NCBI GenBank assembly: GCA_002261195.1
Contig: MVBO01000031.1
Coordinates: 1 to 64,000, forward strand
Length of the DNA stretch: 64,000 nt
Origin: Bifiguratus adelaidae
Lineage: Eukaryota; Mucoromycota; Endogonomycetes; Endogonales
Reading direction: 5' to 3'
Numbering within the stretch: the first letter of the stretch is position 1; every line of letters starts with the position of its first letter. Below the pieces are notes generated by a model. That model saw only the letters and a program-made list of their open reading frames with translations. It was not told where the DNA came from and made no database searches. Positions 12,297 to 23,500 of this stretch are shown here, piece after piece. The translations under genes were made by a program, and so were the position numbers.

Positions 12297-14416
12297 GCTG
12301 ATAAAACTACTCTTACAGGTTCTTAAGCAAAGTCAAATAGAAAGCTCTAATGCAAAGAATATCCGTACCCCAAAGGAGTGGCCTAGCCACGTTCAAACGA
12401 ATGGGTGGGGAGAGGAGCGAAAGAAAAGGAAGGGAAAGACAGAGCGAAAAAGAGAGAGAAAAGCAAGAGAGGGTCTAGGAAGGGCGCCGGCAAAAAAGTA
12501 GGGGCCGTAAGGTTACACAAAGCTTGAATTTAGTTTAGTTGATGTGCGACCGTTTGAGTACGTTATTTCGGGTACACGTGGACATGTAGAATGGGTATGG
12601 AATATAGGGTGGATAGCGGAGTGAATGTGAGGTGGTATGCATGGTGGAGAGGTCCATACTTGTTTGTTGTATTCATATGATTTCTCTACCTCTCCCTCAC
12701 TCTCTCTCTGTTTCTCGCTCGCTTTAGGGGTTCCCTTTTCTGATCATCAACCTCTGATCGTCGAGAATGCGACGAAGTGACACAAATGTGAGCTGGGACC
12801 CATTCCATAAATGGTTAATGAGTTAATCCGCGAAGGACAATGTACGCGCGAAACCCGGCAACCTTGTAGAACGTCTCGCTTTATTCGCATTATCTGGTCT
12901 GTACAACCGTTACCGTGCACAGAGTTCATTGCACTTCCTCCTCTGGCCCCTTTTTTGAATCTTGCCTCTCGAATAATGCTGGGTAAGTTGTTGCCAAATG
13001 AATGCGGTTCTGGGGCCATCTCGATTGATGCGGTGAGATGGTGTCAATCTCTTAATTCTTGTTCCTTCCTCCTAAATCTCAGCGGGCGTTCTCCTGACCC
13101 CCTCAAATCATGTAGGATCAGGCGAACGTTGAGAGTTGCGCAGGGAGGTCTCTGTTTCGAACCCCTCTTGCGTGCTTAGCAGACAAGTTAGATTTGAGCA
13201 CCTCCTCGCTGATTAGCATTGGATATACCTATCGTAACAAACCGTGGCACTTCACCGTTGGCGTGGACGAGGGCTCTCGACCTTTTTGAAAGAGAGGATA
13301 GGCGCATGTTGGGCGAAATAAGGATGTCTTGAACTCGTCGTAAAGGAAAACGGAAAAAGTGATCGTTGTGCAGCATGCGCCGCATGCCAGTCCCACGGTT
13401 TGGCTCCTGAAACTTGACCATGGGCGCCGGCCCAATTCCTGAATTATTTCCGCATATCTGCCATTTGTTCGTCTAGGAATTCTTGACTTGATCCATGATG
13501 AGGATTGGATCCTTGAACTTCTTTCTCATTCCCTGTTGCTGCGCGTCTCGGCGTACTTGGCAGCCTGTCCACAACGGTGGGCTGGAAGTCAGATAAATCG
13601 AGGAAAAACACCCATGTGCTTGTCGATCCATTCTTGTTGACGCGAGAGCGACCGTCATACGGCGCATTTTTGCTGGGTTTATCGTCACAGGTCACCCCTT
13701 CGTCGCTTTCTCGATGAATTGGGGGAGGTAATTTTCCTCCTCATTGGCTACTGAAGTCTATGCTTTCGATTGTTCGTCGCCTTTCATGTAGTTAACGACT
13801 AAAACTCTCAAAAATTTTCGGTTGAACGAACCTCTGCAGGTCAAGCTCTGGATCGCGGCGAGCTCGCGAATGAAAAAGTAGCGAGCAAACGAATAGGGTG
13901 TATCCTGTGAGCAGGTCGACCTTCTCCACAAATGCTTGAAGAGCCGGCATCTATTCGGCTATCCATCCTACGCTCTGGAGGGAACACTTCAGCGCCAGTA
14001 CCTTGTCTTGGTCTTCTTACATTTTGTCGGCTTCCACGGTTATATTGAGATCTCCATCATTCTTGTCATAGTCATCGACGTTGGTAGTTGATGCCGTACT
14101 ACAACGGATGAACAAGGCTTGTAAGAGCTACAAGTAGTAAGGATGCACGACTTGAAGTTGAATGTCGTCAGCACATTGTTCTATTGATGTATGCTGTGGT
14201 CAAATATAGCGAAACTAGTTACGGCAACTTCCATATCATAAAAGAGCTAAGCGTCTGATTTAGACGCAGTATATGTCTGTGGCCGGTTTCAACCTCAATT
14301 GAGTGGCATGATGGTAACCTACAGTATATACGCTTCCTTTTAGACGATTGAGGAAGATGCTAACCTTCAAAATTACATTTTTTGTGTCTCTATTGTACAT
14401 GGCGTCAGACAAGGAT
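12297..14416. other. 2.1 kb without a supported gene
   Basis: The left 200 bp is the purine-rich leader of the mucin-like gene, followed by CT-rich sequence near 12,680-12,730. From about 13,200 to 14,100 the minus strand carries short coding-looking pieces. One runs MPALQAFVEKVDLLTGYTLF and nearby another reads YDKNDGDLNITVEADKM before a GTAAG. They do not join into one open protein that I recognise. They may be a decayed gene or a very intron-split one. Confidence 0.35.
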
Positions 14417-15513
14417 TTACGCTATATCCTCTTCCTCATCATCATCCTCGTCTTCTTCGTCATCGTCTTCTTCATCCTCATCTTCCTCATATTCTTCTTC
14501 TTCGTCGTCGTCTTCTTCGCTATTACTATCACTATCCTCATCCTCCATGCGCTCATCCTCAGACATGCATTCATCAAATGGCGCGAATTCCACGGAAAGC
14601 GAAGGAGCATTGGCATGGGAAGCAGCCACAACGGCATTTTCAACTTCATCCCATGTATCTTCATCATTGAGCCACCTTTCCATCCATTCTAGAAAGGTCA
14701 TTCTTGGTTCACATGGACAGAAGCCTCGTTTTGAGCGATACCAAATCTCGCCCCGGCAAGGACCTTCTACAATGAGGATCCAGAAGCTTCGTTTAGCGTA
14801 ATGAAGGGAACCGAGGATGAGATAACCGTGATTGAGTAGAGGATCATTGAGCGACAAGGGTGGTGGATCTGGTTTGGGTGATGGCGGAAATAATGGTCTG
14901 TACATGTGCGGTAGATCGTTAAAGATGGGAGATGTGCTTGGTGTCGTGGGAGGCGTAGGATGGACAGTCATATAGGTTTCCGTTGAAGCACGTGGCACAG
15001 CCATAGCTTCAAGAGAGGAGCTGATGTTTGCGTTGGAAGTTACGGTGTTGGCCGATATGCCTAAAGGTGGCGAAGCATCGGTGGGTGTAGGCAAGGGAGC
15101 GGATTGTGTGGATGTAGTGCCGTGTTGAGGTTCTGGGATATATTTGTCGGAGAGTCGGAAGGGGCGTCGAAGATTGGATAGCATTTCGGTCGCTGGTACC
15201 TTATGATGCAGTTGAAAGCGCTTTGGCACCGTTCCCAGCGGTAAGAGTCCCTCCCTACATGGTCCTGTCCTTCCTCCATTACCCACTTGTATCAGAAAAA
15301 GGCGATAGTCTTCTGGTAACCTAAGGAACAACGCTTGTGAGGACATGCGACACAGGTGGTCATTGTCCTTTCTTACCTGACACCGTACTCCCTTTCAAAC
15401 GCCTCCACCTGTTCCGGCTCCTTGGTATCGTATAGAATGACCTCTCCGTCGTCAAGTCTATACCGTAGTTCTTTTAGTTTGATGATGGTATACTCTGTCG
15501 TGAGAGCGGGCAT
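14417..15513 (-). CDS. SUKH (SMI1/KNR4) domain protein with acidic tail
   Basis: Two exons, 15377-15513 and 14417-15320, about 346 aa. The start ATG at 15513 gives MPALTTEYTIIKLKELRYRL. Splicing joins EREYGV to RLPEDYRLFLIQVGNGG, restoring the SMI1/KNR4 signature (LPxDYxxFLxxxGNGG) followed by GLLPLG. A linker of about 90 residues rich in Pro/Ser/Thr splits the domain. Its second half reads HGYLILGSLHYAKRSFWILI then GEIWYRS, the usual close of the fold. The last ~45 residues are almost all Asp/Glu. Fungal Knr4/Smi1 links cell-wall integrity and calcineurin signalling and has long disordered arms. This protein is shorter and lacks recognisable Knr4 N-terminal sequence, so it is a SUKH relative, not clearly the orthologue. 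Confidence 0.8.
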
Positions 15514-15698
15514 TGGCAATGTCCCAGACGTGCAAAGAGAACAAGCAGCCTATTAAGATTTTTGAATGAAATCTGCAGATGCTACGCAAGTATAGGATGC
15601 CTCCAGAGCTCAATGGGCGGCAACGGAATGCGCAGCTGTAGAATTATCGTCGCTCTCACGCGATTTCAATTTATTAAATGAAGCACGCGACCTCATTT

Positions 15699-16870
15699 CT
15701 ACGCATAGGGATGCTTCGTCTTTTCTCCTTGCATCCGATTATAAATGAGATACAGCGCCATTTGATTGCCTTCTGCAGTGCCAGTGATGGTGACGAGTCG
15801 CTCTCCGGCGCTTGGATCAGCCGGAGCAATCTTGATTTGACATCCACTTCGTTGTCGGATATCGTTGATTTTCATGCCCGCTTTGCCGATGATGGCGCCT
15901 ACCATGTCTTCTGGAATGAACATTTGATGTGTTTGTGGTGCTGTCATGGCTGGGATAGGTGGGCCATAGCCGGCGCCATAATAGAAGTGGCCTGGGATAT
16001 AGTCAGGGGCCATGCCTCCAGCGGGTGGTGGCAATGGTTCTGGCATGGCCATGGCCATGGGGTATGCTGGATATTGTGATGGGTTGGGTTGAGGGTGGTA
16101 TGGTATCGTACCGGTGGATCGTTCCACGTGATCGCGTAGGATTTCGGCAACTTTGAATACTACGGTGGAGATGGCGTCCGTGGTGCCAGTGATGGTTAGG
16201 GTGCGTTCGGTAGACATGGGCATGCGCATTTCGGAGGCTTGCACCCTGGCGCTGGAGGATTCTTGCAATTCCCTGATCTTTGCACCACGTTTTCCAATCA
16301 CGGAACCCATCCGTGAATCAGGTATAAGGAGGCGTAAGGTACATATCCCGGGGGATGAGGCCGAATTGCCGAGTTCACCCAGTATCTGCGCAGCAATCAT
16401 CTCAAACGCCTAGCAAGCAAGTCAGACATCCTGGGATAGCAAAGGCGCAGAAAGATCCATACCTGCGCAACATCTTCCAATGTGCCGGTGGCCGTGAGGA
16501 TGCGATCTAAGGCACCAGGCACGATATCCGAAACAGTAACGCGGGCACCAGATCGTTCTCTGATCTCACTAATGTTCTTTCCGCGCTTCCCAATGACGAT
16601 GCCGGCTTCCTTGGTATTCACGACGGCCCGTATCGAGACCGTTGACTGTGATCGATCACTACCTCGGTGTCCCTCACCGTTGTTCCTTGAAGGTTTCTCG
16701 GATATGTCTTGCTGATCTTGGGTATCATTGGCTGCCTCTACATTCTGTCTCTTGGAGGATCGTTCGTCGCCCTTCTCTGACGTATCTGAATTCGCATCGG
16801 AGCCTTGCTCTTCTTCCTTGCGAGCCCGCTTGAGTCGGTCAAGTGGCGAGATGGGTACTGTGTCTGACAT
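15699..16870 (-). CDS. Triple-KH RNA-binding protein (PCBP/Rnc1/Pbp2-like)
   Basis: Two exons, 16463-16870 and 15699-16409, 372 aa. Three KH domains are seen by their GXXG loops: IGKRGKNISEIRE (residues ~100-165), IGKRGAKIRELQE (~175-240) and IGKAGMKINDIRQ (~295-360). Each is followed by the TGT turn. KH2 and KH3 are separated by a Pro/Met-rich linker. The spacing KH1-KH2-linker-KH3 is that of poly(rC)-binding proteins and fungal Hek2/Pbp2/Rnc1, which bind mRNA and control its stability or localisation. The N-terminus is a charged region starting MSDTVPISPLDRLKRARK. An upstream in-frame ATG at 17077 exists, but its 69 codons look like leader sequence, so 16870 is preferred. Confidence 0.9.
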
Positions 16871-17159
16871 GACAAGAAGAGGTGCCCGAGTTAGGTCCAG
16901 AGTCTTTGCACGGGAAAGGACGTGAGGCTCGGGGTAGTAGATAGGAGAGAGGGAGTGCAACGAAAACGCGAGGGTCCGCGAAAACCTTACACTGTTGATG
17001 CACTGAAGAGAAGGGCAAGTGTGGGTATCAGTGGGTGATGGGGTTGGGGAAGGAGTCTTCGAGGATGGACTAGACACACTAGAGTCTTCTGTGCTTACCT
17101 TTCGCTTTGCTTTCCTCTGCTCTGAAGTAAGTGAGAGGAACAGTGATAGGAAATTGGCT
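16871..17159. promoter_or_regulatory. Divergent promoter KH gene / S4 gene
   Basis: 289 bp between start codons of the triple-KH gene and the S4-domain gene. No TATA box or repeated motif stands out. Confidence 0.35.
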
Positions 17160-17645
17160 ATGGAGAGCGACTACGGCTTGCACAAGGAAGAGTTGGAGAA
17201 TCTGGTCAGAATTGTCGAACGTGTGCAAGAACTGAATAGAGCAGCTGTAGAAGGCAGTATTGACAGCAAGGCAGAGCTCGACAGACTATTGAAACACCAT
17301 AGACTGGAAGACGTTGACGATCCCTCAAAGCTGGAATTGGTACATGTTCTCGAGAAGCGCTTGCAGACGCGGGTATTTCGGTCGGGGTTGGCTTCAGATA
17401 TGGACCAGGCGCGGCTCATGGTCAAACATCGATGGATCAAAATTGACGGCAAAGTCAACAATTCGCCTGGATACATTGTTCAAAATGTACGTTTCGCACA
17501 GAGCAATACGTTTGGTTGAGAAGGAGTTTGTGAGACTGAACCTTGATTGTAGCATGAGGAGCGTTCCATTGTACTTGATCCACCGCCAGATCAGCAAGAG
17601 GCTGCGATGAAGGGTAACAATCGTAACAATCCCTTAATGACATGA
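17160..17645 (+). CDS. S4 RNA-binding-domain protein, uS4/RPS9-like (or 5' part of a fusion)
   Basis: Two exons, 17160-17486 and 17553-17645, 139 aa if it stops at 17645. The core LEKRLQTRVFRSGLASDMDQ then ARLMVKHRWIKIDGKVNN is an S4 domain. It is closest in style to cytosolic uS4 (RPS9), which has RRLQTQVFKLGLA at this place. The basic N- and C-terminal arms of real RPS9 are missing and the preceding helices are divergent, so this is not the ribosomal protein itself. The stop lies only 39 bp before the next ATG. A 69-nt candidate intron (17614-17682, GTAACA...TTATAG) would remove the stop and join this frame to the downstream pseudouridine synthase. Which product is made is open. Confidence 0.65.
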
Positions 17646-17684
17646 CTTGGGCAATCATTCTCACAGAATTTTTGACTTATAGCA

Positions 17685-19166
17685 ATGTCAAACAAGAAGC
17701 GAAAACATGGTAGTGACGATGACTCTGATCCTCGTAAAAAGTTCACACCGGATGAGATGCTGGAAGGTGCCAACTATTACTTTGAGCACGGTAAGCACAT
17801 GTACTCATAGGCACCACCTGTGTTCTAATTTCCTTGCCAAGGGTTACGCAAAGTGGTACCGTACTTCTTTCTCTACAAGACATTTGCCAAAAAACGCTGG
17901 CTTGGCCGCACTGTGTTTGATGTCTTTTCCACCGAGTTCCGCGACCAAACCTCTGAATACTATGTAAGTCAATTCGTATGCTCCAATGATTTCTTTATTC
18001 ATGCGTGACATCTCTATCAGCGAAGTGCCATAGAGAAGGGATTGGTCATGGTGAACAATGAGACATGCGCCATCGACCAAAAGCTAAAGCAATCCGATCT
18101 CATTTCTCACAAGATCCATCGCCATGAACCACCCGTAACCGCCAGCAAAATCAACATTATCCATCGAGACGACGACCTACTGGTTATCAACAAGCCAGGA
18201 AGCATACCTGTAGGTGTGATACCGTCTTTGTATTAGGTGACTCATTCAAGTAATGCTTTGCAGGTACATCCAAGTGGCCGATACCGGCATAATACCATCA
18301 CTCACATCCTGATGAAAGAATACGGCTTCAAGCATCTATTCCGTCAGTATATGACTTTGTTCAATGGCGAGAAACGCTCATTTTGTCTCGCTCAGCCATC
18401 AATCGTTTAGATCGCTTGACATCTGGCGTCATGTTCCTTGGACTGACGCCTGCAAAAGCATCTGAGTTCGAGGCATTACTCCATGCCCGAGAAATTCACA
18501 AAGAATACGTTTGCCGTGTACTGGGCGAATTTCCCGAGTAAGTTGCCCATTATACCATCTTTACCTCACTGACGTAAGCGCAGAAACGTTGTCAATTGCA
18601 CGGAGCCCATCAAGACAGTCGCACATAAACTCGGCTTGAATTGTGTGGATCCTGACGGAAAGCCATCAGCTACGGAGTTCGAACGATTGTCATACAATGG
18701 TCGCACCAGTGTCGTTATTGCTCGTCCAAAGACGGGTCGAACGCATCAGATCCGCGTTCATTTGCAATTTCTCGGTTACCCCATTGCCAACGATCCCTTG
18801 TATTGCAACGAGGTGATTTGGGGTGAGGACTTGGGCAAAGCGTTCCTACCCAGTCAGCAACAACAAGTGATTGAGCGTCTATCAGCCGCCAAGGCAGAAA
18901 GCACCCAATTGGGAGGTGCAGCCATACCGACGCCAAAGAACCGCCAATCGGCTTCCATTCCAGAAACATGCGAGCACTGCCATTTGGAAACGTTATTCGA
19001 TCCCGAGCCCGATCAACTCTATATATGGCTACATGCCTACAAATACAACGGTGATGATTGGTGCTATACAACGGAAATGCCTGAATGGTCTCAGAAAGAC
19101 TATGATGATGCCAAGATTGTCCAAAGACATCAAGAATTGGCACGTCAACGTGCGCTCTTGCCGTAA
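17685..19166 (+). CDS. PUS9: RluA-family pseudouridine synthase (RIB2/PUS8/PUS9-like)
   Basis: Six exons: 17685-17790, 17842-17963, 18021-18209, 18264-18342, 18396-18537 and 18584-19166. The N-terminus is basic (MSNKKRKHG) with an acidic patch. [17 protein letters not shown] and [10 protein letters not shown] follow. The catalytic Asp lies in [11 protein letters not shown], and [12 protein letters not shown] forms the motif-III strand. The fold is that of RluA-type enzymes acting at tRNA position 32 (Pus8/Pus9, human RPUSD2). No deaminase domain is attached, so it is not the bifunctional Rib2. A C-terminal extension of about 100 residues has [20 protein letters not shown], conserved in fungal members. 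The exon 4 donor is GTCAGT, chosen because it alone restores the NRLDRLTSG frame. The stop is 32 bp from the convergent cyclophilin stop. Confidence 0.9.
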
Positions 19167-19198
19167 AAATTGGCGCAATTCTAGATACGAATAGGCGT

Positions 19199-19921
19199 CT
19201 AGCTTGCTTTGTCCGCGATTGGATTGGCATGCATTGTCACGCTTCGTATCCTGACGTCCTGTAACGGCCGGTGCTTGGCGTCCACTGGCAATTTTTCTAG
19301 AGCGTCTAGTGTGGTATCCTGTCCATCAATCACCCTAGACACCATGTAAATCAACCGCACAACAGGGCATAGATCACTCAACAACTTACTTTCCAAACAC
19401 TGTATATTTGGTGTCTAGATGCGAGTGTTTGGCATAGGTGATGAAGAATTGCGATCCATTGGTGTTGGGGCCAGAATTGGCCATGCTGACGATACCCCGC
19501 GCGTTGTGTTTGAGCGTCGATCGAATCTCATCACCAAACTTTTTGCCCCATATCGAGTTGCCTCCCTTGCCAGTGCCCGTAGGATCGCCCGTCTAGTGAG
19601 TGTTAACAAGCAGGGTACAAAATGACGACGCGCGGAAAGCAGGCTCACCTGGACCATGAATCCTTTAATGTTGCGATGAATCAGGTTGTTGTCATAATAG
19701 CCACTTGCACATAGAGCGAGAAAGTTCTGTATACTCTTGTCAGTCTCGCCATGGACCTCTGTCGCGCTGACAACATACCTCTGCGGTTTTCGGCACGGCT
19801 TCGCAAAAGACCTCAATCTTGAGATCGCCTAGGTCTGTGTGCAATGTAACTGACTATGGAGTGCGTCAGAGTGTATATTGAAGTGGCTATAAGCTCAAAA
19901 GAGACGGCGATGCCTTACCAT
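19199..19921 (-). CDS. PPIL3: Cyclophilin, PPIL3 type peptidyl-prolyl isomerase
   Basis: A small single-domain cyclophilin of about 160 aa. Reading across exons gives [80 protein letters not shown] and [18 protein letters not shown]. The active-site Arg is in [10 protein letters not shown]; the FFIT and WG segments mark the PPIL3 subfamily, a spliceosome-associated cyclophilin. The C-terminus is [14 protein letters not shown]. The only ATG that fits is at 19919-19921, directly followed by GTAAGG. The first coding exon is therefore just the start codon, spliced at CCATAG to TCAGTTACA. Confidence 0.92.
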
Positions 19922-20733
19922 GAGAGCGATTAAGCGGGATCAGAGCCACTATACTAAAGGTCGAGCAATGGATCAGAATTTCGGGCATTTGAATTGGTTG
20001 ACACCTTGTTGGGCTTCCAGTGTTTGCGGCTCGAGTGTTGGAATTTCGCTTGTTCATGTCTGGTTTGCTCAGATTAGTCATCAGTAATCACCTCCAACGT
20101 TCTGTACATTTCCAAAGGCGACATGGCATTATACCTCTCTGGGGACAAAACAATGGTTTTATTCTTACTAGTTGACGAAGTATGATCACAAGCTGCGGCG
20201 CTATTCACTTGACTCCCGGTCTTGCGCTCTATGAGTCCGCTACTAAGTCAGCCATTAATGAAGAGATGAATGCACAACCATTTGTTCCTGCAAAGTACTG
20301 AGGAACCACTGTGGTCTCGTATATGATCGCTGAAAGACTTCTTCTCTGCGACATTTCATGCTTTCTATATTGATGACAGCAATTGTAGGCGTCCTAGCTC
20401 AGAAGTATATCTTCTATGAGTCTATTGCATTGAGAACTGACAGGTAAAATATGTGTTATCCAAGCAAGTTTTGATGGAAACGCAATTTGAGTCACGCCTA
20501 GGCATGTAGAATCCGGCTACACAGGTCGTTCGCAGCCAGCATTGAATACGTCAAAGTCCTGAGCAATTTCTCTAGTGATAATTCCATACCACTGCAGGGA
20601 GAAAAGGATGGCATCACTGAAAATCATGGTATCTATAACAAGCATGGTATATAGAGGCCACCGGACACCCGATGGTCAAAGCATTTGTAAATGGTCGACG
20701 AGAGATATCTAAATTACATCCATGCATTATCAT
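19922..20733. other. Intergenic, about 0.8 kb
   Basis: Upstream of PPIL3 and downstream of the MFS gene. No open frame of note, no repeat and no promoter motif is seen. Confidence 0.4.
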
Positions 20734-22225
20734 CTATGCATAGTTGTCACTGCTTCCGTCTCGCAATCTATACCCCAAAAACATCTTGAGCATTCCCAAG
20801 TCATATCCAGCTTTCATCATCCCCGCTAGCACAAACGAAAGCCCGAAAAGATGGTTTGCCGCGAGAACACCAGTCACAACCGGTCCGGCACTCATGCTGA
20901 GGGTTTTGACGACATTAACAACGCCCATGGTTGCTGTTCTTTCAGATGGTAAAACTGCCGCAGCGAGAAATGCTTGCCGAGGTGCTTGATCCATGGCTTG
21001 GGTGCACGATCGCAATACAAGGAAGGTTATCGCGACAGAAACAGAGGATGGAAGAGGTATGAGGGCCAGAAATATTGCGGATGGAAGATGTGTAAACACC
21101 ATGGTCTTGATAAGACCAATACGCTTAGAAATGGACGACGCGACGAGAGTCGAGGTTGAAGAGATGATGTTGGTCACAAAGAAGAGACTGCCAAGCTTGA
21201 TTTCTGAAAGATCGAATTTGCGGTTGAAAAAGTAGACCATCCATGACGCAGGTACAAGGCCGGAAGCCAGACTGTCGACAGCGAATAGTACACAGAGTTT
21301 GAGCAGCAGAATGCGGGATTCAGCGGACACATGAGGCAAGATAAATCTGCTTGAATCTCGTTGAGGCCGGCGCTCTTCGAGCAATCCTTGCGTCTCCCCG
21401 TTATCTCCATCTTCATTGTGACTCCTTTGCTCCCTGGTTTCCAAGTCACCAGCTTGATGATTGAGGGAAACTATTTTCCGGATTTCCGGCTCGCATCTCT
21501 CGGTGAGTAACAGGCACAGGACGAACTTGACGAGTCCTAAACCGCCGTATAAAAAGAAAATGACCCGATACGCACCAGTATCTGTCCATTCTTCCATTTG
21601 CTGTACCTTTTGAACCAGCCAACCGGAAAGTAGCGTGCCAGACGCGGTGCCTGCGGTGCCGATCAGAGTGTACCATGCAAAGATGTCTGAGCGGTTTTCT
21701 GAAGGTGAGAGCTGGGCCAAGATCGATTCCTCGATGGCTTTGAAAGGCCCAATTTCGTTGCCACTGTGGTAGATCATTACTTTAGGGTACTTTTGTTTAA
21801 GTTCCCGCAAGAAATTGCTCGACATTTACGCCCTACCTGGGACTGATAATACCGAGTATACTTGCAGTGACCAAAATCCAGTAGTTCCCGAAAGCCGCAA
21901 ATACGAATCCGCTTAAGGTCATCATTATTGCCCCTAGACCTAACAACCTTCTTCTGCCCAAGCCATCTGCCACGAGCGCAAGAGGAAAGCTGATCACCAC
22001 GTCTCCCCACAATGTAAAGCTCATGAACAAGCCGATGCCGGTGTCCGAGATGCCGAGACTGGAAAGATATACGGCTAATATAAGCGTAGAGGCACCATAA
22101 GCAAACAGACGAACGAATCGCTGCAGGCAGAGAAGTTTCACATCTCGGCAGGAGTCCAGAAATGACCGCAAGCCAATCTCTGCTCCCAGTCGCCCCAGGA
22201 ACGTATAGACTCTGCTTTCAGGCAT
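20734..22225 (-). CDS. Major facilitator superfamily transporter
   Basis: Two exons, 21837-22225 and 20734-21763, 472 aa. The N-half contains FVRLFAYGASTLILAVYLSSLG and the MFS motif A region GDVVISFPLALVADGLGRRR. The exon junction reads GIISPSGNEIGPFKAIEESI, matching MFS helix 4-5. A hydrophilic loop of about 60 residues (HNEDGDNGETQGLLEERRPQ) separates the halves. The C-half has WMVYFFNRKFDLSEIKLGSLF and SISKRIGLIKTMVF. It ends after helix 12 with a short tail. Twelve segments are plausible. The LGxxDTGIG and DQAPRQAFLAA signatures resemble a fungal group of unknown substrate; no substrate can be named. A GTG nine bases upstream is in frame but the ATG at 22225 is the likely start. Confidence 0.87.
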
Positions 22226-22712
22226 ATCGCACACTAAAAGTTATTGGAACGCCCGGAATAGTCGAAGCTACTCGTGGGTGAATAGCCGATATGGAAGCAA
22301 TGACCGGTTGAAAGTAACTGAATCTTCGGTGGACAAGGGAATGGAGCATATACACGTGACCAACCAAATGGCGCGGAAGTCAAATAAGCAACCTTGAAAA
22401 GTGCCGACCACGAAGCCATTATGCTCTCTCTGATTGACTTTTTGCATCAAAACGCCCTTTCTTGAATTTCAGTATCCAGAGAGTATGGCTGGTAAAAGAG
22501 TTCTGTGGATATCATTTTGCAAGGCATTGAAGGATTGATGCCATCCACGTCATTGAAAGTCTTTTTCCTTTTGTGTTTAAAACTAAGATATATAAGCTGG
22601 AGCTGGAGCTTGTGTGCTGCTGCTACTGCTGCTTGCATATGATGATAATCCGACCGGCAATTGGTTTCGAGGAGACAATTAGCATCGACCGGAAAGGAAG
22701 TATTGGCCTTCA

Positions 22713-22973
22713 ATGATCACGCGGACGGCAACACCTTTTAGACTCATATTGATGACAACCTTCGGCGAAGCAAAGACAATTACACTCTTCCAAGTCGCTT
22801 TCGTTCTTTGGCTCTTTTTGCCTTGCACGGTGCAAGGAATCGGCAGTTGCAGTCGGATAGGCATGATCTGCCACATCCATCAAGTTCCATGCCAACGAAT
22901 TACTCTGCAGTTCAGGAATACAATGCCTGAAGGGTTATCCGCTTCAGCGCTATCTGCTTTGCTATTCATTTGA
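22713..22973 (+). CDS. Candidate small secreted protein (weak)
   Basis: An 86-residue frame with an N-terminal hydrophobic run (ITLFQVAFVLWLFLPCTVQG) that looks like a signal peptide. It continues into a short Cys-containing mature part (GSCSRIGMICHIHQVPCQ) and a hydrophobic end (GLSASALSALLFI). A TATA-like GATATATAAG lies about 120 bp upstream at 22588-22595. Nothing else supports expression, and the surrounding DNA looks decayed. It could be chance. Confidence 0.2.
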   Translation: MITRTATPFRLILMTTFGEAKTITLFQVAFVLWLFLPCTVQGIGSCSRIGMICHIHQVPCQRITLQFRNTMPEGLSASALSALLFI

Positions 22974-23249
22974 CGTATGCAGTCCAAAAGCTACCTGGCG
23001 AAGTGGTGGCGATCCTGTGCGGCCAATTATGGAGGCGACATGACCGCCAGAAACATTGTTCCTATTTCCTGAAGCCGTCAAGAAAATAGCGAAATATTGG
23101 TGCCTGTATCTTGCCCTCAAGTAAATCACTGTTATTGGAAACCGCATCAGAATGGCATTGGGACTTTCGAAAAGTTTCATTCCAGCAACATGTTGGCACG
23201 CTCACGACAAAGACGATGATTTGATGCCATGCAAACCGATCGAACTTCG

Positions 23250-23500
23250 CTTGATGTCTGGAACTTGACTGTAGACAATCGCTAGGAATGTCAACATCGA
23301 TAGTTGTTAGGAAATAACGAGATTTTGATCACTTCCTTTGGAGGGAAAGATGCCGCATCCAGCAGCGAGAGATAAAGTGCAAAACCCCAAAGACATTGTT
23401 TCGGCCAGTGGTCTGAATTCATCACTGGTGTTAGCCTGTAAGTGGTACCACTGGTATGCATCAATCTTGAATCAACGGCGGATTGTAAAAGTACCAATCA
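23250..23500 (+). pseudogene. Diverged fragment copy of the 26.7-27.0 kb pseudogene
   Basis: The sequence around 23,250-23,500 matches 26,720-26,980 in order: an AACTTGAC block, ATCGCTAG, ACATCGAT, GGTCTGAA and ATGCATCAA...GGATCAA-type segments. Neither copy has an unbroken frame over the shared part. It is read as a truncated, older copy of the same unnamed gene. Confidence 0.4.

Noticed and set aside
13120-13190. tRNA-like B-box GTTTCGAACCC
   Set aside because: The T-arm stem does not pair and no A-box or acceptor stem was found around it.
14417-14560. GAA/GAT-rich tandem repeat as a microsatellite
   Set aside because: It encodes the acidic tail of the SUKH protein in frame, so it is described there rather than as a repeat.
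17019-17159. Longer N-terminus for the S4-domain protein
   Set aside because: The upstream in-frame ATG at 17019 adds sequence without S4-family character and lies in the divergent promoter.
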